64,000 bases of DNA from Eublepharis macularius (GCF_028583425.1 NC_072791.1:13721868-13785867); one strand, 5' to 3'; shown: positions 36,927 through 50,303, counted from the first letter of the stretch. A program made the numbers and translations. The notes: generated by a model from the letters alone, not told the origin.

Positions 36927-37310
36927 TACTGGGGGGGGGGGAGCCATTGTTCAAGTAAATTTGCAGGGAACCTATTCCTGACTGTTCACTGAAGACCCTC
37001 CAAATTAGGGGAAGATTGGACCCTGGGATCCAATTCTATGGGTCCCTGAACAAGGTGCCTCCAGCCACTCTCTGTAGTTTCCTAGAGGGGAAATTGTCCG
37101 TATTCCGTTTAAGGAAGGAAGGGGAGGGCTGAGGCTTGTTGAGTCATATAGTTTAAAAGGTGGCCAGAGATGCATCCCTTATTGCAAGGACTCAGCTCCA
37201 CCCCCAGGAAAAAGCAGCTTCCAGAGAGCAAGCAGGAAAGCCCTGGAGATCCTCTGGCTACTAATGCCGAAAGAGGCATTTTGCAAAGGAAATATTAGTC
37301 CATTACTTAC

Positions 37311-37430
37311 TTCTTTTTAAAAAGTCCTCCGGGGCTGCCTCCCCTCCCCGCTCAACCCAGGAAGTGACTGCAGCAAGTCAGGAGAATTTCTCTCTTCAGG
37401 CCTCTCTAGGAACAGACCCACTTCTGAAAA
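37311..37430 (-). promoter_or_regulatory. Gene B: probable 5' UTR exon and promoter region
   Basis: On the minus strand a conserved block ends AAAAAGAA with a donor GTAAGTAA at 37310. Copies occur at 55063 and 56334 in gene C. Upstream lies a GC-richer stretch with CACTTCCTGG, an ETS-like site. The transcription start is not visible, so the upper bound is approximate. The exon would be non-coding because the start codon lies in the SCAN exon. Confidence 0.45.
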
Positions 37431-37839
37431 AAACCCACTTCTGGCTTTGCCCTGCAGGGGTGCATTTTTCCATTGCAACAAAATAAAACCACCCTCACAT
37501 TGTAGAACATTTCTTAGTCTATAGGCATAACACTCACACATCCACCACTTCAGGGTGCTGTCACAATGCAAAAGGAAGAGTCCAAAGCACAGATCATTAC
37601 GAATCCTGTGGATTCTTAAATGGGATCCACCAAAGCTCATCATTAAATCCCATGTCATGCCCATAAACACAGACTACACCTCAAAAATCGCGCACCTGCT
37701 GCCTCATAGTGCCGAAATGTGGCTCCAAAGCAGAGATCCTCAGTGATCTTCAGGAATCCTGTGCTTGGTCTCCACAAATTCACGGGGAGGAGGGCTTAAA
37801 ACAGGCTCTTGCAGCCCTCTCGCCAAGCACTGGAATGGA

Positions 37840-38045
37840 CTTAACATGAGGCTGCCTCTGAAGGGGACGGAGTGAAAGCTGGAATGGGCATTACACAAAC
37901 AAATAGTGGTACCGCAAAAATCAGTGGGATGTGTCAAAGACACTGGAGAACAGTAGTTTAGAAATGAAAATATGGAAATACCATGCTTTTATTCCCCTTT
38001 TCTCTGCCAAAATGCTCCCAGAACACCGAGGCTGGGGATGGTGGC
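37840..38045 (-). repeat. ~153-bp repeat upstream of gene B, about one copy
   Basis: The reverse complement has CACTGATTTTTGCGGTACCA and GTTCTGGGAGCATTTTGGCA, matching the units at 19735-20470. It lies a few hundred bases upstream of the probable first exon of gene B. Confidence 0.7.
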
Positions 38046-38065
38046 GCAGCAAATGTACTCTAGAA

Positions 38066-39164
38066 CAGGGGTCCCCAACCTTTTGGCACATGGGGGCCAC
38101 ATTAGAGTGCTCAGCGCCTGAAGAGGGTCGCAGCTTAAATCAAAATGTAACAAAATCATTAACCTGCCTATTTAGATCAACAGTAAACATTCCGAGGTCA
38201 ATGAAGAAATGTTAACTTGAACACAATCCTTTTGGGAACAATATTTTACTGTCGAATCCTTTTATCTAGCTACACATGCTTACTGAGGAGTCAGTGTGAT
38301 TTTTGTGGCTGATTTCTGATAGCCAAGGCATTAATGTCCAAGTCAAGGTTTGTGACAGGCACCCTTAAAATGTCGTGTCAATGTTCATCTGTAAGTCTTG
38401 ACCTGCACTTGGATTTCACAATTTTTATCTTGGAAAAAGTTTGTTCACAGATAGGTTGATAAATCTATCTAGTAGGCCACAATAGAAATTGAACAGACCA
38501 GGGCTTTTTTTCAGCTGGAACACAGCGGAACGGAGTTCTGGAACCTCCAGTGGAGATCAGGAGGCGGGGCCACCAGCCATGTGACCATTTCCTTCGAGGG
38601 CAACCCACTTTGTTCCATCACCTCTTTTCCCAGAAAAAAAAAGCTCTGGAACAGACTATTTTCTTTGTAATTGTCTCTGAGATTATCACTGGCCAGCAAA
38701 TCAGTTAGTTCCATTTGAAAAAAAGTGACATGACTCTTCTGGTGCTACCTCGAATGGATTTTGAAACACTCTGATTTCCTTTCTGTGCTTATGGTAATGG
38801 GTGAATTGGAATTCCACCTACAATAGGTTCAGTGCTTTGACATGTCCTTCAACATGGAATGGTAAATTCACGTCTTTCTCACATTTTAGTTCATTGCAGC
38901 AGGAGAATTTTGGAAAGTTACTTTCGCTAACTTGCTTCACAGAAATGTTTAGATCAGACCAAGAGGGGGCTGCCAGAAGGAACCATGGAGACCAGAAGAA
39001 ATAATGTTACTGTTGTGTTTTTGGCAAGAAAGGGGCAGGAAGAACAGCAATAGGTGGTGCCTCTTGAAGCAGGGGGTGATAGCAGCAAACAAGCACGTTG
39101 GAGGGCTGCACAGAAAGAGCTCGGGGGCCACATGTGGCCCAGGGCTGCACGTTGGGGACCCCTG
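38066..39164 (-). mobile_element. hAT DNA transposon, internally deleted
   Basis: Terminal inverted repeats CAGGGGTCCCCAAC (38066) and GTTGGGGACCCCTG (ending 39164) are flanked by an 8-bp target duplication, CTCTAGAA and CTTTAGAA, with one difference. The minus strand at about 38300-38500 encodes a decayed transposase C-terminus (KCRSRLTDEH-type), and 38511-38714 reads ELTDLLASDNLRDNYKENSL. At 1.1 kb it is too short for a complete transposase. A MITE is nested at 38499-38648. Confidence 0.85.
38499..38648. mobile_element. 150-bp hAT-type MITE nested in the hAT transposon
   Basis: The ends are CAGGGCTTTTTTT and AAAAAAAAAGCTCTG, near inverted repeats. The perfect 8-bp target duplication GAACAGAC lies at 38491-38498 and 38649-38656. 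No coding capacity. It lies between transposase segments of the outer element. Confidence 0.9.
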
Positions 39165-39479
39165 CTTTAGAATATAAGGAAGACAAGGGGCTTCTAAGTA
39201 GGAGCAGGTTTGCCATAATGGCTTCTAGGAGAAAATTTCCAACGGGTTGGCCTCCCCTGAGCGCCTCCCCCACCTCAGGTCAGTGGCCAAACATCCAGGA
39301 GGACGGATAAGGCTGGCTAGGCAAGAATCAGCCACTGGTATATTGGTGCAGGAAAGAGATATAAGCGAAAAGCATATCTCTGCAACGAAAGGGTTAGAGA
39401 TTTTATTTTAAAAATAAATCGGGGAATATGGAAAACCTGTGAGAAACACTGTCATAATGTTAAAAGGATGTAGTCAATA

Positions 39480-39975
39480 GCTTTGTGTACGTGTGTTTAA
39501 AAAAATCAAGAAGTCGTGGAGGCACAGTGTGGGGGAAGGGATGGCCAGGCCAGAAGACACAGAACCCATAGCCCCTGACACACAAATGACAAGAATACCA
39601 ATTGGAAACAATGGGAGAGTCCTGAAGGCCCACTGGTTATGATGGGGGGGGGTGAGAGTGCCCACTGACCCGCATTGATTCCCTAGAACTATATTACCGC
39701 ATTGAAAAGATGCGAGCAGGGAACCCAGTTACAGTGGAGCTGACAATAACTGCCCTCTAAGTAGGTTTACACTGGTGTAGCAGGTGGAGACGCCAACATG
39801 GGGGCTTGTTGGCTTCCTAAGCACTCTTGGCCTCACCAGATGGGATTGCCACATAGGGTTCGTCTTCCCTTCTCTTTCAGGGATTTTGATTATGGCTTCC
39901 AAGGTCAATTGGGCGGCTGTCAATGATTACATTTACATCTCTTGAGGTTAGGAGACTGAGCATTTCTCACCAGAT
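39480..39975. other. Sequence present in the first spacer only
   Basis: The second spacer passes directly from the match of 39470 to the match of 39978 (59370-59385). This ~500 bp is therefore an insertion here or a deletion there. No family recognised. Confidence 0.5.
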
Positions 39976-39977
39976 TG

Positions 39978-41040
39978 CCTTTTCAAGCGCTTGCCAGATC
40001 TATTACATTGTTTTCCCTGCCCTTTTTCAAGTTGCTCACTGCAACAAGTATGAGTCTCCTTTGCTCTAGTTTATCCTCCCGACAACCCTGTGAAGTGGGA
40101 GGGGCCGAACTAGACCGACTGGCCCAAGATCACCCAAAGAGTTCCCATGGCTGAGTTGTTGTAGGGAGGAAACCTACAACAGGGCTACTTGTAGGGGGGA
40201 AACCTCAGGCTTCCAGCCAGGGCTGCCTGCCAGTGTGGCAGAAGGTCTCCTTGGAGGGCTTGGAGGAGACCCTCTGTCTCACTGGCACACACAACCCCAG
40301 ATGGAAGGCTGAGGTTGAGAAAAGCTTTCCCCTTTCCATCTCCAACACCCTTGCAAAGGGGAATGCTGGGGTCTCTCTTCAAGGCTTGACACCGTCCCCG
40401 GATATTTGCACCTAAGGACCTCCTCTTTCGCCTGAGCAGTGGCCCAGGGTTACAGCTGCTCCCATGGAGTTCATAACGATGCTGGCAAGGGTTTGGAGTG
40501 TGCTCTGCTACAAAAGCACAACTCTAGGGTAATACAGGCAAAAGACTATAGTCTAAGGAAAATAAAGAAACAGAAAAGCTACTCATTTAGAGGAATTTAT
40601 ATGGTCTGAGCATCAGTTCCAGCACGGACACTGGTGAGTGAGTGCATGGCATCCGCCTGTAAGTCCATGCAGTCATGCGACAGAGGCATGTGCTGCCACA
40701 GGCACAGCTTTCAGAGCTTCAAAAGCGGCTTGGCACTACGTTGCCTGGTTGTTGTTTCCAGCCCAAGACCATCAGAGGGGCAGCCAGGGTGCTATGCTGG
40801 GGCAGAAACTTCAGATAATTGCTCAGAAGCCTCCAGTCCAGCCAGATCCACAAGCGGGCAGATGCGTAGCTCCCAACTGGAAGGTGACGTGTTACCACTC
40901 TACCGGCCCAATGCATGTACATTGTGCAAATTAGTTAGGAGAGACCAGGAAAGAGGCACTTGTGCTTCGGCTAGACGCTGTTCCTCCTAAGAAGTCCCAT
41001 TAATGCTTGCAGTACTTAAGAGTGAGGCTGATCTAATTCT
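39978..41040. other. Duplicated non-coding spacer, first copy
   Basis: It matches 59385-60446 with a few percent difference by eye, over GGAGGGCTTGGAGGAGACCC and AGTGAGTGCATGGCATCCGC. A MIR-like fragment lies near 40070-40130. The open frames in it are shared by both copies because the DNA is so similar, which is no sign of coding. Confidence 0.6.
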
Positions 41041-41044
41041 TCAT

Positions 41045-41300
41045 GGGTGTGCCCAGGGCTCAGTGGAATGTCCCTTGCTTTGCATGCAGAAGGTCCCAGG
41101 TTCAATCCCCGGCATCTCCAGTTAAAAGGATCAGGTAGTAGGTGATGTGAAAGACCTTGATCTGGGACCCTGGAAAGCTGCTGCCGGTCTGAGCAGGCAA
41201 CACTGGCCTTGATTGGTTTGCCAGGTGACTGCTTGTGGGAAGCAAACACCTGGAAATTTACGCCTCTGCCAGCCAATTCTTGGCTGATTAGCGGGAGAAG
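41045..41300 (+). mobile_element. tRNA-Ala-derived SINE
   Basis: 41045-41120 can be laid on tRNA-Ala(TGC): GGGCTCAGTGGAATG for the D region, CTTTGCATGC around the anticodon, AGGTTCAATCCCCGGCATC for the T arm. Downstream TCTGGGACCCTGGAAAGCTG is the SINE body. It is a SINE rather than a working tRNA gene, since the D-arm region is disturbed and the body continues. The second copy is at 60451. Confidence 0.75.
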
Positions 41301-41339
41301 GCAGGCTGGTAACAGACTTATTTTTATATCGTCCTGAGA

Positions 41340-42300
41340 GCATTGATAAATTGTTCTTGTATTTCTTTTTCTGCATATATAACCTGATCTCCTTTATGAT
41401 TCTTTTTTCTTTCTCCTTCCTAACACAATATGCTAAATATCTGCCAGGTTTGTTCGCATTTTCAAAATGGCTTTGTTTTTTTTTTTTTAAAAAAAACATT
41501 TCTGTACTGCCTCCGTTTATAACATATCAAGTCAATTTTTTAATTGTTTAATTTTTAATAATGTATTTTAACTTGTTTAATGCTCTTGCTCCATTGTCTG
41601 GATTCTTTCTACTAATGTCTTAGTTCATTCTGTTTTTTGTCTTTTCTTCTTAGCAGCAACTGCTAATAGAAATCTTCTAAAGAAAGCTTTGCTTGCTTCC
41701 CAAACTGTAGCTGAAGACATTCCTTCTGTATTACTTAGTTTATAAAAATTCTTTCAGAATGTTTTTATCATTTTGTAATAAAAGCGTATCGTTTAGTTCC
41801 CATCTTCATCTTAGTTTGCTATTCTATTGCTAAACTACCTCTATGGGATTATGATCTGTGAATATTTTTGGTTGAATCTCTGCTTTGTCTAAATTTATTT
41901 TGGGGCTTTTTGATAGCCAACACATATCTATTCTCAACTCCCAATATCTCTTCCAAATTTGGCCTCCCTAAATCTTTTGGTATGCCTCTAAAATGTAGAT
42001 TATTAGCTCTGCATTGAGTTTCCAAGATTCTTATTCTTTGTTCTGTTTTTTCAATCTGCGAATCTTGTCTTTCTAGATATGTCATTTTCTTTTTGCTCCT
42101 TTTTAACACTCAGAATTTCTTGAGTTTCTTCTTGTAGTTTTGCATTAATTTTCGATATTCCAGCCCATAGTTCTTGACACGTTTCTTGAACGTTTTTCTG
42201 TGTTCTTCCCTGATTTTTTTTTTTTTTTTACACATTTCTCGTGTTTTTATTTTACTGGTACAATTTTTATTTTATTGTGGAAAAATTAAGAAGTACAGAA
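41340..42300 (-). mobile_element. L1 fragment (ORF1 part joined to endonuclease end), first copy
   Basis: The minus strand encodes an ORF1 piece (KKKMTYLERQDSQIEKTEQR, then PNLEEILG) joined to the end of the endonuclease (KPQNKFRQSRDSTKNIH, shifted frame), followed by the linker FENANKPGRYLAYCVRKEKE. Most of the endonuclease is missing. The same joint occurs at 60745-61690. Confidence 0.8.
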
Positions 42301-42520
42301 AGCGAAAAGAAAAACATAAAGCATACAGCTACTAAATTAATATTTTTAAAATATATCTCATCTCGTCTTCTTAACATCCCAACTCCTTATTCTTAATTGC
42401 ACCAATAATTAGTTCATTTTTCTTCTTCATTCGCAGAGAGTCATAAAGGGTTTCCACTTTGCCATGTATGTAAACAATGGTTTTATCCCGCTTTACAAAT
42501 GTAAGTTTGGCTGTCTCAAC

Positions 42521-42954
42521 CAGGGCTCATTTCGAGGGGGAATGCTCAGGAACGGAGTTCTGGCAGTTCCCCCAAGAGGTCACATGTCAGGTGGCCCCGC
42601 CCACCTGACTCAACCATTTTGGGCCCGTTTCAGCCTGGAATGGGGCCGAAATGGCCCAGACCGGGCCACTGATGGGTGGTGGATCACTTTCCCACTCAGC
42701 AGCAGCCCGATCTTGACCATTTTGGGCCCCTTTTTGGCCATTTTCAGCCCCTTTTTTGCCATTTTGGGCCCAATTTCGGCCCTGAAAGGCCAGGATTGGG
42801 TCCAAAACAGCCAGGATAGTTGATGTCAGGGGGTGTGGCATATGTAAATCAGTTATGCTAATTACACACTTCCGGTGCTGGCAAGGGGCGTGGCATATGC
42901 TAATGAGTTATGCTAATGAGTTCCTCCAGCTCTTTTTCTACGAAATGACCTCTG
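42521..42954. mobile_element. 434-bp hAT-type MITE
   Basis: The ends CAGGGCTCATTTCG and CGAAATGACCTCTG are imperfect inverted repeats, and GTCTCAAC flanks both sides (42513-42520, 42955-42962). The interior has repeated CCATTTTGGGCCC-like units and two GGCGTGGCATATG-like units. Absent from the second spacer. Confidence 0.85.
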
Positions 42955-42962
42955 GTCTCAAC

Positions 42963-43860
42963 TAAAACCCTCATATTTTCAATCCAATCTAAACTTCCAC
43001 TGATGCAGAGCCTTACACTTCCATTTTTAATACCACATATAACATTTAAAAACCATAATCTTTCCCCATTTTTATTCATATTTCCCAAAATATAAAAGTC
43101 CAGTCTAGACTATAAATTAATCTTTAAAATTCTCATTGACATACATAATGATAGCCAGAATGTTTTTATTTTGTTTCCACTCCACCCAAAATAATAAAAT
43201 AATCGTTCTTATTATTCCCATTTCCAATCTTTAACTAATATACCTTCAGCCATTTGTACCATTTTATCTAAAAACATCTACCATCAATAATTTTATAGGG
43301 AATTCTCCTTAAAGATTTAACACCAAATAAATTTGGGGCCAAATTTTCTGTTCATCCACTTGTTTATTTATGCTAAAGTTCTTTGCTCAAGTCCACATAA
43401 CAGTTCTATTCTTGTTCCTGTTCCCCTTTTGGTCTAGGATATTCCTTTATTTCTTCCCACTCTTCCTATTCTTTCAAAGGATAATTTTAAAAAAAACCTC
43501 CATTTTTATCACCACATGAATTATGACTTCTCTTGCTCATTTATTTTGGGTTCCAAATCCGGTATAAACCTTGTGAATTTTATTTTCATTCTTTGGGCAT
43601 ATGTCTATAAGCACCTGACAAATGCCATTCTTTGCTAAACATCTTCCTCTTTTCTTTCTTTAATCCCACAAAATTAATTTCTTCTCTCTTAACTCCGGTA
43701 AAGTCAAATTATTTTGGTGCCTAAAGGTCCATTTTCATAAATCAGGATTATAAAGTGCTATTTCTCATGCATCCAGAAGGTGTTGTTGTTAGACCAGAGA
43801 TTTATAATCAGGAAGGTAGAATAGTTTCACAGAGAAAAAGAGAACCATTGTATTATTTCC
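42963..43860. other. AT-rich interspersed sequence, first spacer only
   Basis: No gene is seen. The second spacer lacks the whole stretch from about 42510 to 43890. It may belong to the 5' part of the neighbouring L1 or be an older repeat. Confidence 0.4.
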
Positions 43861-45085
43861 CTAGCAGCTACTCGTATTATCTCCTTTGGAGATAAGATGA
43901 GTAGCTTCTACTGTTTATAAAAATATTATACAAATTTTCCATATACTACTTCTATATACTTTATCTATGCAGATAAAGAATTTAGAACTATCACTTTTTA
44001 TAGTTAGAATAAACAAACTATTATGAATAAGATAGAGATGTTGTCTTAAGTCTTTGTATGTCTTTATAAATAAGTCTTTATGAATAAAAGTAGAAAGAAA
44101 AGCAGAAAACAAAAAGTGTGGCAGATGTCCTAGGCATCATATCATAATCATCATTATATCACCAGCAAAACTTTTTGTATCTTGTACTGACATTTAAATT
44201 TGATAAGAAAATTTAATAAACAAAACAGGAGGAGAGATAATAAGGAGAAATGGAATTAGGAAAAAGGAATGTAGAGAGAGAGGGGGGGAAAGCCAAATAG
44301 TAAAAAGTAGCAAATGGGAGACTTGCCCAGCAGTGATATTTCTATCTTCCAGTATGCTGATTCCTTTGTGCTTCCTGTTGCCTGGAGAAAAAGAAAAAAA
44401 GAACAAAGTCCAAGGTATTTTTGTTATATTTGTATACTAGAAATTGTCAGAGATGGTGCTCTAATTGATAATATTTAAAATAAAAAAGTAATTTATTTCT
44501 TTTGTATCCTCCTGTTCAGCCATCCATTTGTCGAATCTGCCAAGTTGTTCTTTTGCGGCATCACAACAGAGCTGAAGCTCCATTCCCTTTAAAAGGCAAT
44601 CATTATCGGCACGGGAGGAAAAAAGAAAAGAAAAAGAATTATAATAAGGAGGGGAAGAACAACCAGTTGTTAGTCCACAATGAAAATAACCTGCAATTGT
44701 TGGTCCAGAGAGAAAATAATCCACAGATATTTGCAGTGAGATAGGATGTGTCCAGAATACAAATAATTCAATGCTTCTGTTGCTTCACCTGTGTTTAAAG
44801 TTAGAGCTTTCTTGAAAGAAATAATTAACTTAAGGTATGCATAATTCTATAGTTTATATCTGCATTGTTATAAATCTCTCATGAATCAGTTCTTGGTACT
44901 TTGTAAGTCCATAAATTTCAGAAACTCTTTCCAGTGAAGTCAGACACTGCTGGGGATTTACCAGCATCCCAAGGTAAGTTATACTTCCAAGGCAAATCTT
45001 TAGAAATAAGCCCAAAAGAATGCAGATGTAAGAAAAAGAGCAAAAAGAAAAAAGGAAAATATGGGTAGAAATGGGGTGGTCAAAC

Positions 45086-45091
45086 TTTATT
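45086..45091 (-). terminator. Possible poly(A) signal of gene C
   Basis: AATAAA on the minus strand, 354 bp after the stop codon of gene C. The matching positions in genes A and D read GGTAAA and AGTAAA, so only gene C keeps a perfect hexamer here. Confidence 0.4.
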
Positions 45092-45444
45092 GGCAAAGGA
45101 CCCTTTTTCTCTGCTGACTTTATGTTATCAGAACCCAGGTAGGATCTGAATAAATCAGGCAACCATTCCATGGAATTACCTATCAGTTAGGTCTCCCTTA
45201 TAGGGAGAGGTGTATAGATAGAGAAATACATTCCCTCTAACCTGGCATAAATACGTCTACAGCAAAGTAAGCATGGAGTGTTTTAGAACTGATCCAGTTC
45301 AGATCATCATTTCCCAAGAAGTTCGAAAAGATGATTGTTTAAGCACAAGTTTCTTCCAGATTCTAATCATTTATATGGTTTCTCTGCTGAGTGGATTCAC
45401 TGATAAACAATAAGTCCTGATCTCTAAGAAAACTACTTTTCACA

Positions 45445-47394
<1,950 letters not shown>

Positions 47395-47524
47395 TTAAAA
47401 CAAAAGCAGAATCTAGGAGGAAAAGCCATTAACAACTCTGATAAACAACAGAACAGAAATCACTTGAAGAGAAGAGATACCCTACCACTTATTAAGTTTT
47501 GAGTATTGAGATTTCTTGTAGGTT

Positions 47525-47697
47525 AAACATAGAAAAATAGAACTGGAAGGGATCCAAAGGGACATCTAGTCCAATCTCAAGCACAATGGAGAAAATTCAA
47601 AGCTAATTCCCGCTACTCCCTCAGTTACTCCTGTCCTATGTCCAGTGGAAGGCTTAAACACTCAAGGGTACGGGGCCAATTTAGCTTGGAAGGAACT
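47525..47697 (-). mobile_element. CR1 3' fragment in gene C intron
   Basis: GGGACATCTAGTCCAATCTC and TACTCCTGTCCTATGTCCAG match the CR1 fragment at 29715 in gene B, at the same position relative to the zinc-finger exon. Confidence 0.7.
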
Positions 47698-47698
47698 T

Positions 47699-47790
47699 CT
47701 ATCTGAAGAAGTGAGCTGTGGTTCATGAAAGCTCATACCCTGCCACCAATTTTGTTGGTCTTATAGGTGCTACTCGATTCTTGCTTTTTC
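47699..47790 (+). ncRNA. Hammerhead-like motif in an amniote repeat
   Basis: The order is UAU, CUGAAGA (47703-47709), A, helix II GUGAGC/GUUCAU with loop UGUG, GAAA (47727-47730), AGCU, C, AUA. Helix II survives through two G-U pairs. The UAU/AUA pair would form helix I and AG/CU a two-pair helix III, the same plan as the PLE motif at 50635. The flanking CATACCCTGCCACCAATTTT and GGTGCTACTCGATTCTTGC are a repeat I know from amniote genomes. One extra base stands between the core and helix II. Confidence 0.45.
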
Positions 47791-47988
47791 CACATTAAAA
47801 ATGTTTTTCCTACAAGAATTGATTCAAATTTTCTTACTTTTAATTAATGTACAAAATTCAAGGCAGAGATGTACTTAGGTAGTGTAAATTGAAACAAAGT
47901 TTTCTGTATAAGAAATGTATAAAAAGTTTTCCAAAACCACATGTATTAAATTATATTTAATAATACTACCAAATTAATAAAGATTATT

Positions 47989-48338
47989 GTCGAAGGCTTT
48001 CACGGCCGGAGAACGATGGTTGTTGTGGGTTTTCCGGGCTGTATTGCCGTGGTCTTGGCATTGTAGTTCCTGACGTTCAGCAGCTGTGGCTGGCATCTTC
48101 AGAGGTGTAGCACCAAAAGACAGAGATCTCTCAGTGTCACAGTGTGGAAAAGATGTAGGTCATTTGTATCTACTCAGGAGGGGTGGGGTTGAGCTGAGTC
48201 ATCCTGTAAGAGTTTCCCAGGGTGTGGAATGCTAATGGCGGGAGGCTTCACTGTATCCTGAGGAGGTTCTTTTGCATATGGATTGGTACTTGATGTGCTA
48301 ATCTTCTCTGCAGGGCTATTGTCGGGGATAGAATGTTA
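47989..48338 (-). mobile_element. PLE lineage 3, 3' end only
   Basis: It starts with the terminal ATTGTCGAAGGCTTTCACGG and ends in GTCGGGGATAGAATGTT, equal to the last ~350 bp of the copy at 48.9-50.7 kb in reverse orientation. Its hammerhead-like motif (about 48068-48105) has lost part of the core. Confidence 0.85.
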
Positions 48339-48339
48339 A

Positions 48340-48690
48340 GATCTCTCCCCCCGCCCCAGGCCTGCTTTGAGTGCCCCTAATGAGACATATCGGTGGTCAC
48401 CAGACACAGGGCCTTTTCAGCAGTGGCTCCTCCATTCGAGAAGCTTGCGTGGTGCCTGCTTTGTTATCTTTCTAGCACCAGGTCCAAACACTTCTTTTCA
48501 ACCAGGCTTGGAACTAAAGGGCTTCACCTTTTTTAGGTGTTTTGTGGCCTGCTTTTCTTCTCAGGACTATTCTCTGGATATTTTTGAGAACTACTCAGTT
48601 GGTATCTTAGGCTGTTCTAATGCTTGTTTAAATTACGTAATTGATGGTTCATGTTGTGTTATCTGGAGAGGCATCTAAATAAATAAATGT
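48340..48690 (+). mobile_element. L2-like LINE 3' end
   Basis: CAGTGGCTCCTCCATTCGAG, GGTGCCTGCTTTGTTATCTT and an AAATAAATAAATG tail give the order of an L2 3' end. It lies between the two PLE pieces. Confidence 0.6.
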
Positions 48691-48893
48691 TGAATATAAG
48701 GCAGTGTACAGAAGTTTCCTCCAAGATTAGGCACCACGAAGCCTACATTTTGTTCTCTGTTTTAACCGTTTGAGCAAGCTTTCCTATCTATTCTTGGCTG
48801 TTTCCTCTTCAAAAATCTTTGACTGAAGGTTAGCCAAAGAGTCCTCTCCGGATACACAAGAAAACTGTCCACACTATACAAACTGGTTCATAC

Positions 48894-50303
48894 ATGCAGT
48901 TAGAGCCCTATATAAATCTTAATAGTTTTAGGCTAACTAATGCGCTGATCAAGAATTCCTCACTTCATCCCGACATTCACAGAAAACTATGCAAGACAGA
49001 AGCACAGCCACCACGACTATATGGACTCCCTAAAATTCATAAGGATTCAGTCCCACTCCGACCCATCGTGAGTGCCATTGGTTCACCAACATATGAATTA
49101 GCTAAACATCTGGCCATTCTTCTACAGGACCACATCGGAAAAACCACGTCTTACATCAAAGATTCAGAACATTTCATCAACAAAATCAGTTCTCTGAAAC
49201 TCAATCCACAGGACATACTCGTTGGTTTTGATGTTGTATCCCTATTTACCAAGGTTCTGGTAAAAGACACAATCGTACTTATTAATCAGATTTTTCCAGA
49301 GGATGTAACAGCCTTATTCCACCATTGTCTGACAACCAGTTACTTCCAATGGGATAACGAATTCTATGAACAGATGGATGGGGTGGCCATGGGAAGCCCT
49401 CTCAGCCCACTTATAGCAAACTTCTACATAGAACATTTTGAAAAAACAGCTCTAGAATCAGCATCTCACAAACCTAGTGTCTGGTTCTGGTTTGTGGATG
49501 ATACATTTATCATTCGGAGCCATGGTGAGGAAGAATTGATGGAGTTTTTAAACCACCTCAACAATATCCACCTGAAAATACAATTCACCATGGAGAAAGA
49601 AACAGAGGGTAAACTTCCATTTCTAGATACCTTGGTCATCCGCAAAGCAAACTTTCAATTAGGTCACAAGGTGTACAGGAAACCAACTCACACGGATCGG
49701 TACTTACACAAAAACTCCAATCACCACCCTCGACAGAAAAGAGGCATAATAAAAACAGTAGTAGACCGTGCAAGATGGATATGTGAACCGCACTTTCTCA
49801 ACGAGAAAAGTAATCATCTAAACCACGCACTTCAAGCAAATGGCTACTCCAGAAATGAAATCAGAAGAGCGAGTAAACCAAGGATAAATCAAACAACTAA
49901 GGAAAATAAGTCTCCCACAGGAAAAGTGTTTTTGCCATATATCAAAGGAATCACTGATCAGATGGGAAAGCTTATGAAAAAGTACAGCTTACAAACAGTA
50001 TTCAGACCCACCAGAAAAATACAACAGATGCTACATTCAGCAAAAAACAGTAGAGACCCCATCACATCTGTAGGAGTATACCGTATACCCTGCAGCTGTG
50101 GACAAGTTTACATCGGGACCACAAAGCGTAGCATCCAGACAAGAATAAAAGAACATGAAAGACACTGCAGACTTGGCCATCCTGAAAAATCAGCAGTGGC
50201 TGAACATAGCCTAACTCAAACAGGACACAGTATCCTATTCCAGGACACTAAAATACTGGACAACACTTCCACAGGAAACAACACTGCACAGGGAAGCCAT
50301 TGA
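48894..50303 (+). CDS. PLE reverse transcriptase with GIY-YIG endonuclease, N-terminally short
   Basis: 469 residues. RT motifs in order: PRLYGLPKIHK (about residue 41), LRPIVSAIGSPTYELAK (55), VGFDVVSLFTKV (109), GVAMGSPLSPLIANFYIEHF (164), FVDDTFIIR with the catalytic Asp pair (about 200), and LPFLDTLVIRK (about 243). The GIY-YIG domain follows at about residues 390-440 (GVYRIPCSCGQVYIGTTKRS, then IKEHERHCRLGH). PLEs lack an RNase H and a capsid. Complete members are several hundred residues longer at the N-terminus, so the first part is missing here. The C-terminus diverges from the 9.7-10.2 kb copy after ILDNTS, which suggests a late frame change. Confidence 0.9.
   Translation: MQLEPYINLNSFRLTNALIKNSSLHPDIHRKLCKTEAQPPRLYGLPKIHKDSVPLRPIVSAIGSPTYELAKHLAILLQDHIGKTTSYIKDSEHFINKISSLKLNPQDILVGFDVVSLFTKVLVKDTIVLINQIFPEDVTALFHHCLTTSYFQWDNEFYEQMDGVAMGSPLSPLIANFYIEHFEKTALESASHKPSVWFWFVDDTFIIRSHGEEELMEFLNHLNNIHLKIQFTMEKETEGKLPFLDTLVIRKANFQLGHKVYRKPTHTDRYLHKNSNHHPRQKRGIIKTVVDRARWICEPHFLNEKSNHLNHALQANGYSRNEIRRASKPRINQTTKENKSPTGKVFLPYIKGITDQMGKLMKKYSLQTVFRPTRKIQQMLHSAKNSRDPITSVGVYRIPCSCGQVYIGTTKRSIQTRIKEHERHCRLGHPEKSAVAEHSLTQTGHSILFQDTKILDNTSTGNNTAQGSH

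Noticed and set aside
40634-40990. Protein-coding frame shared by both spacers (also at 60039)
   Set aside because: The two DNA copies are almost the same in all frames, so sharing is no evidence. No start context, splice sites or domain are seen.
41045-41120. A tRNA-Ala gene (also at 60451)
   Set aside because: The D-arm region is disturbed, the sequence continues into a SINE body, and it is a member of a known repeat type.
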